A DNA stretch of 64,000 nucleotides from Rugalucina vietnamica (taxonomy: Eukaryota > Mollusca > Bivalvia > Lucinida > Lucinidae). Positions 55,975 through 64,000 of this stretch are shown here, piece by piece. The position numbers and the translations under genes were made by a program. The notes below the pieces were generated by a model. It saw nothing but the letters and a program-made list of their open reading frames with translations, was not told the DNA's origin and ran no database searches. Positions within the stretch are counted from its first letter, which is position 1, and each line of letters opens with the position of its first letter. The stretch is from the NCBI GenBank assembly GCA_964017185.1, contig OZ024869.1:69658315-69722314 (forward strand), written 5' to 3'.

Positions 55975-56300
55975 ACACAGCGGGGCTAAAGTGTCGGTAT
56001 TTAACCTCTGATGATTCCCAGCAGTGCCGTGTATGTGCCGGGGTTTTAATTTTCTGCCAATACATGGTCATACAGTGCATCAATTCAAATTAGATATTAC
56101 ATGTAATTATATTTTTAACAATTTAATTACTTTTATTTGGTCTTTAATTTAATAATTTGTAAATGCACCTTTACATTTATGTGCAGAAATCCAAGCCTCT
56201 CTCTTATTTTTCATCAGAACAACCCCCGGCTGTTGTCCCAAATTATGGCAGACTCCGGTAAGCCGGGGCTTTTAGCAGGGCAGGGATTTATAAAATGTTG
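55975..56300 (+). mobile_element. MITE-3 copy, ends eroded
   Basis: CACAGCGGGGCTAAAGTG, TGCCGGGGTTTTAATTTTC and CCGGGGCTTTTAGCAGGG match the inner parts of 12154-12608. The GCACCAGTC termini are lost. Confidence 0.65.
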
Positions 56301-56486
56301 TCGTTGTTGTTGTTTAAAGAAAGAAACTGACCCCTCCCCATGGACACAGCAGATTTATAAATTTATGCGGCCTTAACATCTTGAGGTTTCTACCATGTTG
56401 TTGTATAGGCAAATGTTTGCTTTTACAACATATACGATGTTTCATGGTAATAAAACGTGGATATCGAAAAGTGACCTTCACGTTGG

Positions 56487-57100
56487 CTTAAGTTTTAGCA
56501 TACGTATATACTTCTGTCCCTACACCATCTTTGAGACACTGCCTTTTTCAAAATATCACTTTTCTGAAACACCTCAAGAAAAATACGACCATGCCATTCT
56601 TTTGCAACCCATAAGTCTTAAAAAGTGCCGCATGTTTTTAAATCGGTTGACTAATAAAAACATTATGCCCAAAAATTATTTTGTATATGCCTTTTGCATG
56701 TGCAAGGAAGGTAATTCAGACACCTTGAAATTGAAAATTTAGCGAATCTGTGGAATAATTCTACGAGTTTGGCACTCAGCGATGTATACTGTTCAATTCT
56801 GTTTTGGTTTAAGTACATTTTTAATGAAAAATAATCAATTTAGATTTTTTCCGGGAAAATAGTTACTCCCTTGCTGAAATTTCACAATGAAAAAAAAATC
56901 TATTCAAAAGTATTTTCTGGCATAAAATTTTATTTGTTAGTCGATTTTCAAACTTTTTGCGGCACGTTTTAAGACTTTTGAAATGCGAAACAGTGACATG
57001 GTCATATCTTTCTTGAGGTGTTTCAGAAAAGCGAGATTTTGAAACAGTTAGTTTCTGGAAGATGGTGTCGACAGAAGCATATATGCTAAAACGTAAGCTC
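56487..57100. mobile_element. Foldback element FB-1, second copy
   Basis: Left TTTTAGCATACGTATATACT then CTGTCCCTACACCATC. Right GATGGTGTCGACAGAAGC then ATATGCTAAAACGTAAGC. The inside matches 2391-2958 (TTTTGCAACCCATAAGTC, CCTTTTGCATGTGCA). A 115-codon frame inside is palindrome-derived. Confidence 0.7.
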
Positions 57101-58216
57101 TAGTTTTCTTAGATTTAGCTCTTTATCAGATATTGTTTATACATGTATTCGCCTGAACGCCTCAATGCACATGCATGTATCTTTATCAAAGATTGTTTTT
57201 ACATGCATTCGCCTGAACGTCTCAAAGCACATGCATGTCCATGTTCTAGCCGAAAATATAATATCGCAAAATGTCACCTGGAATTGTCACCAACGGCAGA
57301 TAATGCATATGTATCCATGAACGTCATTGTTATCGTGGTGACAGACTGCAGGAACACTACTGGAAGGCAGTTCCATTCATAGATTATGTTCAATACATAT
57401 ACATAGTGCAATGGATGTGGTCAAGAATGTCTGGGAAGGTATGGTTAATCATTTTATTGATTTCAGTAAGTTTGTAAATTTTATGTGGACAGTGAAAACA
57501 ATGTATTGGCAGTGAAATTAAAACTAAGAACAGTGATCGATATCAGCCAACATTTTTTTTTATTTTAATTTACTTTTTTTTTCGTTTACTTGATTCGCGT
57601 ATGTTCTTCACAAGTTCAAACGCCGATAAACAAAATAAAAGTTATTTAAGTTTTCATTTTATTTTACATGTAATAACCACTTGTGTTTCATGCCTAGGTT
57701 ACACTTGGCCTACGATTAGCTTGTGAAGATCGTACGATGCCAATTTTTGCATTTTCGTACGGTCTCCGAGGGTGTCACTACGATATTCCTAAGATTCTAC
57801 GGCTTCCTACAATCTCCGTAGCCTCTACGATTTTGTAATAGTCTGCACTTTTACATTTTTTTAAAAAACAATAGTAAGACAGTAGACACGTCGTGCGTGC
57901 GCTGTAAGGAAACCCTACAATGCTCGTGCGGCCAACGAACGATTTTGTATGATAATGTGGGGATAAGAAATCGTACGTGGCGATCGTAGGGAGACCCAAA
58001 TGCTCAGTAAGAAATCGTAGGGACTCCTCACGCACATCGGGCTCCATACGATTTTCACTGAAAGTGTTCGAATACCCTACGATTTCCCTACAATCTCCGT
58101 ACGGTTCTGACTCAGAACGTCGACGAAACACAGAGCAAGAAATCGCACGATGCCCGTATGAATTGTTAATTAACACATACGTCGTAGCCCACAATCACCT
58201 ACGATGTCTAAAAATC

Positions 58217-59917
58217 GGGAAGGAGTAAAACCCGAGACCAACGCCCGGGACCCGGGACCAAAATCCGGGACCAATTTTTATTGGTACCAAAAAGGCACTA
58301 AGCGCGCAAATAATTACATGAAATTTACACCATATATAGTTTAAAGGGTCTTCTCAAAGGTCCATATATTTGTCTTCCAAGCATATTCGAAATATCTGTG
58401 AATTTGACCAAAGTATAGGACCCCATCAAGGAATTTAGACCCGGGACCAGTTTTTGCGGTATTGACGATGTTAGGGAAATTGCAATTTTTGTCATTGTAA
58501 TCATTTGGTAAACAATGATTTTCATGTTTTGCTAACTGTACACATATCAAAGAAAGCTAGAATGAAAAAATCTACAATGAAATCCCACAGATATTTGAGA
58601 AAACCAGCCCGGGACCAACCCGGGACCAAAATTTCCATAATTCATTGTTTGCACTATTGACGTTGTCATAACATTAACTATTTTCCATCCCACAATTGTT
58701 TGCTTAGTCATATATGCACCTTTAAGCCAAGTCTTAAGATGTTACTTTAGAAAAAATATCTAAAATGCATCCCATATTGATTAAGAAAATAAGTTTCATA
58801 GGCCGGGACCAATCTGGGATTATCGCAATAAATCTAAGCATTTTTGTTATTTTGGTCCCGCGTTGGTCCCGGTCTGATTTCCTCCGTAATTTTAATAAAT
58901 ATTCTAACACACCTCGCCTATATAGCCAATGGTAAAAAAACGTGTTATATTGTGCAACAATTTCACTGGGCGAATAAGCGTGACGTTACTTTGCGGCATT
59001 TGTGACGTCAGCTATCCCACAAAGCAGCGTTAGACGGTGAAACGTCGTTTTAGCGCACAACAAACGTAATAAGTGTGTGTAAATACCAGCATTACAGTCA
59101 AATATTTGGCGGGATATCTGCAATGCAATGGCGGAAAGCTGAACGATATCGACGGTTTCAGCAACATTAATTCCGTTTATTGTGTGTTAGAATCGAAATA
59201 GATCAGCTCAAGTGCGTGAATTGTTGAGAAATAATTCACTGTTTGTCGGTCAGTTGTAAGAAGATAAATCACTCGCGCTACGCGCTCGTGATTTGATCTT
59301 CTTTACAACTGACCTCCAAACAGTGAATTATTACTCAACAATTCACTGCTAGAGCTGATCTATTTCTTAATCAATGATAATTTTGCATTTTGATCTTCTT
59401 TAATAACATACCAGATGACAGCTCATTAAAATAATTGTATGTAAAAAGATTTAAATGGGTAAAATTGAGATTTACTTGACATCGCAAATATGGATCATAA
59501 AATTTGGTCCCGGATTGGTCCCGGGCTACCTTTCTCCTACATTTATGAAAATTCTAAACGGACTTTTTCATTTTAGTATTCTTTGACATGTTAACAGATG
59601 GCAAAACATAAAAATAATTGTATATGAAGCGATTATAATGGCAAAAATCACGAGTTATCGGACATCGTCAATACCGCAAAAATTGGTCCCGGGTCTAAAT
59701 TCTTGGATGGGGTCCTATATTTTGATCAAAATTTCATACAGTTCGAGATTTTTGGGAAAACGATGATATACATCATTGAAAAGACCCTATAAACTACACT
59801 TAGGCCAATTTTTATTTTATTTGTTGCACGCAAAATGACTTTTTGATGACCGTAAAAATTGGTCCCGGATTTTGGTCCCGGGTCCCGGGCGTTGGTCCCG
59901 GGTTTTACTCCTTCCCC
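58217..59917. mobile_element. Palindromic GGGACC-rich element, 8-bp TSD TAAAAATC, interrupted by repeat K
   Basis: Left GGGAAGGAGTAAAACCCG and right CGGGTTTTACTCCTTCCCC, with arms of several hundred bp paired throughout, including ACCCGGGACCAGTTTTTGC against its inverse near 59680. TAAAAATC lies at 58209-58216 and 59918-59925; the next base G also matches, so the TSD is 8 or 9 bp. CCGGGACCAA recurs many times inside. The size of the duplication fits hAT-, Merlin- or MULE-like integration, but there is no transposase. Confidence 0.7.
58901..59375 (+). mobile_element. Repeat K, copy 2, with inverted arm, inside the GGGACC element
   Basis: Matches 49918-50273 closely. Beyond the shared part, GTCGGTCAGTTGTAAGAAG folds back through CGCGCTACGCGC to TTTACAACTGACC and then ACTCAACAATTCAC. 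It sits at the centre of the palindrome. Confidence 0.7.
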
Positions 59918-61298
59918 TAAAAATCGTACAATTATTCTACCCATTCCGGATCAAGTTCATGAAAATTGCTGCGCATGCGCATATGAATGATTTGAGTATT
60001 ATAAACTTAGTATTATCTTGAAGCCAATTTAGTTCCTCGTCAACTGTAATGGTTTTCATTTTTTATGAAGCACGCGACTGTGACCACTGGAGCGTGAAAG
60101 TCTATGCATAATTGAAGTCAAAGCGAATCAGTTGGAGGTAATCCGAATCAGGGACTACATATCACCACTGATGGGTTTATCCTTCAAATTCTGTGCATGT
60201 AGTCATATAGTGAACCTTATGCAATATTCCGAGGACCAAAGCATATGCCCTTTTCGGCGGCATTTTCCCATAGCCTTGTTTGCTCAACCCCACTCCCACC
60301 GAACACACGATGTTCCATGGGTGATCTGAATAACGTCGGAATATTATATGATGCTTGTTAAAAAAACACAGATTATTACATTTTTACCCTTAATTTTATA
60401 ACATTAACACCCAGAATGTAAAAATATACCTTTAGATCGAAACATCAAACAGTCCAAGTCCTTTGAGAGCATAAAATGACGGTATGCGGTTAATCGTGAT
60501 TCGGAGTAACTACAATGACACCGTTTCAAAGTTTCTAATTAAATATGTCGTAATATTCGATTTTGGGACGGAAACTACGTCAAAATGACAGAAAATAATT
60601 AGGAAAAAATATAAGCAATCAAAATCGAAAGATATTTTACATGGTACAATTCATATTCGGGAAATTCGGCGAACCGCCTTTGAAAAAGAAAGTTATTTTC
60701 CATCGTGTTTCTGTATATGAGCCGGGAACCATTGACGTTAACAAGATGTTGACGTCATTATCCACAATCATTGAGTGATGGAATGAAACAGGTTTGAATC
60801 AAGAGTCAAGTGGCCAAGTTCGTTTGAAAATTTCTTGTTTTATATCTTTGTGAAATTCTTTTGAAAATTATTTTGATCCGGATCATCTACAGATCCGCAA
60901 TGACTACACCAAGTGTAGGGAAAATCGCAGACCAAAAATCGTATGATGATTGGGGCAAATGTAACCTAGGCATCATCATCAATGGAAAATATTTGTACAC
61001 TACAGTATAAAATTAAAAGATTTTTCTTCTCAGTTAATAAAAATATAGATCAATATTTCATCTCGTGAGTTGAAAACATATATTCCAACATCACTATTGA
61101 CATTGTTCCATTTCATACAAAATATATTGAGTAGTTTGAATCAAATTGATTGATCCCATTTTTTACAATGTGTCGCACGTCAAAATTGTGAATAACGTCG
61201 AAATGTCATGTTTTCCTTATTTTTGCGTGAGTGTATGCACAATCATCTTTACTTTGAGAAACACTAATAAGTCTTGTATCGTGAATTTAACTCCTATG

Positions 61299-61490
61299 AG
61301 CCTGACGTCCTTTATATGGGACATAGGCAAACAGGATAGCCCCAGATGTGCATTGATTAGTTCCTGTATCTAATTTCAACATCACGTCCTCAGTAAGGAC
61401 GTCCTGGGTAGTGATGGTGCAGCTAGACCCTTGTCCAGGTGTGACACCAAAGAACGTTGCGTTTAGTCTGAGGCTATTCTGTTTGCCTAA
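61299..61490. mobile_element. MITE-4 copy, longer form
   Basis: Left GACATAGGCAAACAGGATAG then CCCCAGATG; right GAGGCTATTCTGTTTGCCTA. The left arm extends to GAGCCTGACGTCCTTTATAT, the inverse of the right extension of the copy at 42671-42785. Confidence 0.65.
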
Positions 61491-61532
61491 AGGAATTGCA
61501 TCGAAAATTAAGATAAATATTCAAAAATACGC

Positions 61533-61780
61533 TTGGTCCCGAGGTTATAAAACTTTTTTTGTGCTCATCTCAGCTGAGACTAGAACTTATCCTGCTCATA
61601 AATGTTAAAATGCCAACAATTGTTGGCATTTTAACATTTATCAGCAGGATAAATTACACTCTTTGGAGTTCTAAACCTTTAATTTCAATATATTTTGGCT
61701 ATTTCGATATTTATGAGGACTTGTAATTTCAAGCTCAGCTGAGTTGAGCATGAAAAAAGTTTTATAACCGCGGGACCTGA
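61533..61780. mobile_element. Foldback element with inner perfect palindrome
   Basis: TGGTCCCGAGGTTATAAAAC on the left opposes GTTTTATAACCGCGGGACC on the right. The inner palindrome AAAATGCCAACAATTGTTGG extends to AAATGTTA arms at about 61592-61650. Confidence 0.7.
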
Positions 61781-61895
61781 TGTCCCTATAATGACCTCAT
61801 GATGGGTAAGACCATTCTTCACATACGGGTTAAACTGACGTATACCAGTATAGGTTTGTCGTAACAAGAAATGAGGAGGATAATATTGATGAAAT

Positions 61896-62129
61896 GAGCC
61901 GCCTCATGGGAAAACCAACAATCTACCTAGGCGAAAACAAAGGCGCAGATCAGCTTCGCAGTAACTGCGAAGCTGATCAGCGCCTTTGTTTTTGCTACAC
62001 GGATAGTACACTTACTCTTCTTCTTAAATCCGAAATTTCAAGCTTCTAGCCAGCTTCTGTGACTGTGCAGCCTGATTTGTGTCAGACCTGTTCGGAAACC
62101 ACATTGTTGGTTTCCCCACGAGGCGGCTC
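61896..62129. mobile_element. MITE-1 copy, exact TSD AAAT
   Basis: Ends GAGCCGCCTCATGGGAAAAC and CCCCACGAGGCGGCTC, flanked by AAAT at 61892-61895 and 62130-62133. The central hairpin is nearly perfect (61924-61996). It is the most intact uninterrupted copy. Confidence 0.85.
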
Positions 62130-62133
62130 AAAT

Positions 62134-62762
62134 AACTCAGTCAAATAGGCGCTGATCCGCAATTTTTCCTCTCTCTTTTACTCAGGTGTCTTGACTATAT
62201 TTTGAAGAAGAAAGAACCATGGAATTGCACTGAAGGAGACATTAAGTTACAAAAGGGTTATTTACTATATTCTAGTGTATTATGTACTATACACTATATT
62301 TACTATATTCAGAGTGAAATAGCCAGTTTAGTTAATGAACATCGCAAATTAGCATGATTAGTAGGAACAAAAGTACGAAATGCGTTCTGTGGCAAGGAGA
62401 GATAGTCGAAACAAAACTAAATATAACTTGAAATTGTGCATATTTAAACAGGATTGACATTTACTGAGCCAAATACTGGAACAATTTTGTTAACAAGAAC
62501 GTTGTGCCATTGAGAATAAAGTTACGAAGGATGTGAGACTAGCATTTATTAACAAACTGAAAAGCAAACTAACTTCACATTCAGGTACAATGCTACCTCC
62601 GAAGCTACTTAAACATTTAGAGAAACAGTGAATTGATGTATCATGAACAAAGTGAATATCCGTTCTAAATGGACACATGAGCCAGAAAGTAGTCATAAGA
62701 TGACAAAGAAAATGCTGTTCAAATGTACATGTGTGTGACGAAACTAGACATTTCGTGGCAAA
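62134..62762. other. Upstream region of the GPCR; no exon recognised
   Basis: AT-rich, with ACTATAT repeats near 62265-62310. A 121-codon minus-strand frame overlaps the GPCR start and is judged chance. The promoter could not be placed. Confidence 0.4.
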
Positions 62763-63785
62763 ATGAATATAGGCAACATCTCTGAGATTATAGGTAACCA
62801 TTCTGCACAAGACACAAACAATACAAATATTCAACCGGTACCAGTATGGGGACAATACGGTGTATTATTGTCAATAATAGTTCTCGTCATTCTTACGGAA
62901 CAAATTTTTACATTGTATGGAATGGCTAAGCTTAAACGCCTACATTTCGCCGCCAAATTCTTGTCCTGTGTGCATGTGACGCTAGACGGTATCTTCGTGT
63001 CGATTCCGGTCGTTGGCGTCGCTTACAATGGTATATTTGGGCAACATGACACGGCGACAAATACGGCAAAACGGATTGGAACGCTAGCTATGGCAGGCAG
63101 CTGGTTATGTCTTGCCATGCTCTCTGTCGAGCGCTTCTTGTGCATTTCCTACCCCAACGAGTACTTGAGACTTGTTTCAAAGCGGCGGGTGGTGTTCGCG
63201 TCCATAGTCTCTCTCTGTATTCTGTGGGCAGCGAAACTTTGTGCGAGATATATAATCATACCAGCAGTCTATCGCCAGATGGGGTACCCTGTCGATGTTA
63301 CACAGGAGATGGACATACTCACGTGGATCCTAGGAACTTGCATCATCATATGCCTGCTGTGCAACGGTCAAGTCATGAGAATCGTCAACCAGCACAAGAG
63401 GCAGTTGCTCACCCAAGCCTCGGCCGTCGGCGGTGACGCGAAAGATGTTAAACCTCTACGTGGATACAAGTCAACGAACATCAGCTGGATCCTGAATGGC
63501 CTGTTTGTGTGCCTGTACTTGCCCCTGTTCCTTGTGAAGGTCGTTAAGAGTAACAGCATCAACCCCGCCACCCTGAATTCAGTAGAATTCATGTGTATGC
63601 TGATCACTTGTGTGGTAAACCCACTCGTGTACGCCTGGCGTTTGAAGGAGTTTAGGTATCAACTACTGGCCTTGTTTGGAAGATGCAACAAGAGAATCGC
63701 CGACCTTGCGGAGCGGGAACGCCTTAAAGTCTATAGTATTACTACAAAAGACACGAGTACGACGAGCAGAAGCGACATTGATTAG
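62763..63785 (+). CDS. Single-exon class A-like orphan GPCR
   Basis: A 340-residue frame with seven predicted membrane segments (about 30-54, 62-88, 102-124, 142-161, 184-202, 239-261, 271-292). The N-terminus has N-glycosylation sites at Asn5, Asn12 and Asn19. Class A marks: Asp75 in TM2, ERF (123-125) for DRY, CLYLP (250-254) for CWxP, NPLVY (286-290) for NPxxY, then a basic helix-8 segment and a Ser/Thr-rich tail. Odd points: no Asn in the TM1 signature, and no Cys at the start of TM3 or in the second extracellular loop, so the usual disulfide is lacking. It probably signals through G proteins at the plasma membrane. The ligand is unknown. The first ATG of the frame was used. Confidence 0.88.
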   Translation: MNIGNISEIIGNHSAQDTNNTNIQPVPVWGQYGVLLSIIVLVILTEQIFTLYGMAKLKRLHFAAKFLSCVHVTLDGIFVSIPVVGVAYNGIFGQHDTATNTAKRIGTLAMAGSWLCLAMLSVERFLCISYPNEYLRLVSKRRVVFASIVSLCILWAAKLCARYIIIPAVYRQMGYPVDVTQEMDILTWILGTCIIICLLCNGQVMRIVNQHKRQLLTQASAVGGDAKDVKPLRGYKSTNISWILNGLFVCLYLPLFLVKVVKSNSINPATLNSVEFMCMLITCVVNPLVYAWRLKEFRYQLLALFGRCNKRIADLAERERLKVYSITTKDTSTTSRSDID

Positions 63786-63950
63786 TCGGCAATGTAACTT
63801 GTGACACTGAATGTGTCACGCCACGAGAAAATATGTCAGTTTCCTTGACAAATTAAACGAAAATTTGAAAATAGGCACGCTAAAAATCAAACAGTGAAAA
63901 TAATAAGAAGTGGTTATTAAAGAATGACAAAGATGTCCATGCCATACAAA

Positions 63951-63956
63951 AATAAA
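63951..63956 (+). terminator. Candidate polyadenylation signal of the GPCR gene
   Basis: AATAAA 166 bases after the stop codon. Confidence 0.5.
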
Positions 63957-64000
63957 CTGACTTTGACATGTGTATGAAATATTAACAAATACACGTTTTA

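Larger units (their letters stand above)
57691..60972. mobile_element. 3.3-kb TIR element with ATCGTA-type subterminal repeats; hosts nested elements
   Basis: Left end TGCCTAGGTTACACTTGGCC and right end GGGGCAAATGTAACCTAGGC are inverted. Between 57711 and 58208 more than a dozen CTACGAT/ATCGTA motifs occur in both orientations, as expected of transposase-binding subterminal repeats. A few more sit at the right end (AAAATCGCAG, AAAATCGTATG). A 138-codon minus-strand frame over this repeat field resembles nothing known and is taken as repeat-derived. It contains the GGGACC element at 58217-59917. Confidence 0.6.

Noticed and set aside
56395..56742. 115-codon plus-strand frame
   Set aside because: Most of it lies in the arms of foldback element FB-1, and the homologous copy at 2.4 kb does not keep the frame.
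57778..58194. 138-codon minus-strand frame
   Set aside because: It runs through the ATCGTA subterminal repeats of a TIR element, resembles no family I know, and has no sign of a gene around it.

Overview
This is animal nuclear DNA. It is AT-rich, has spliced genes with GT-AG introns and AATAAA polyadenylation signals, and is mostly repeats. The repeat types (tandem-cored Helentron-like elements of the pearl/HINE kind, RTE-like LINEs, a Penelope-like reverse transcriptase, tRNA-derived SINEs and many foldback MITEs) point to a bivalve mollusc. That is an inference; the species cannot be read from the sequence.

Three host genes are supported, all on the + strand. (1) RPL31 (eL31) has four coding exons between 7426 and 20406 that join to a 127-residue protein close to its vertebrate homologue. 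Its second and third introns are swollen to 4.9 and 6.5 kb by transposons. (2) A two-exon E2 ubiquitin/NEDD8-conjugating enzyme (39419-39586 joined to 43278-44042, 310 residues) has HPN and a catalytic Cys, an 8-residue insertion between them, and a long C-terminal tail. (3) A single-exon class A-like orphan GPCR (62763-63785, 340 residues) lies at the right end.

Layout. 0-7 kb: MITEs, a foldback element and a 5'-truncated LINE. 7.4-20.4 kb: RPL31 with its intronic elements. 14.6-26.4 kb: a dense cluster of Helentron-like elements (HLEs) of five sequence families. 24-34.7 kb: shards of an RTE-like LINE on the minus strand, interrupted by two facing Penelope-like copies. 34.9-39.2 kb: a 4.3-kb TIR element carrying a minisatellite. 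39.4-44.1 kb: the E2 gene, with an HLE and MITEs in its intron. 44.3-62.1 kb: gene-poor DNA with several large inverted-repeat elements, one of them nested three deep. 62.7-63.8 kb: the GPCR.

The main result is the HLE system. Five families with different sequences share one plan: a left hairpin, a TCCG-rich spacer, a tandem core of about 145-460 bp units, a repeat of the left-end inverted repeat, a small 3' hairpin, and a CTTGT, CTTAT or CTAGT end. Several hosts can be rebuilt by removing the insertions. One MITE (14642-17438) is split by two HLEs three bases apart. One SINE (20647-23298) is split by two more. One HLE sits inside another of its own family. Where the join is exact, insertion is between two Ts with no target duplication. 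The core monomers of different families also share a cryptic motif of about 45 nt.
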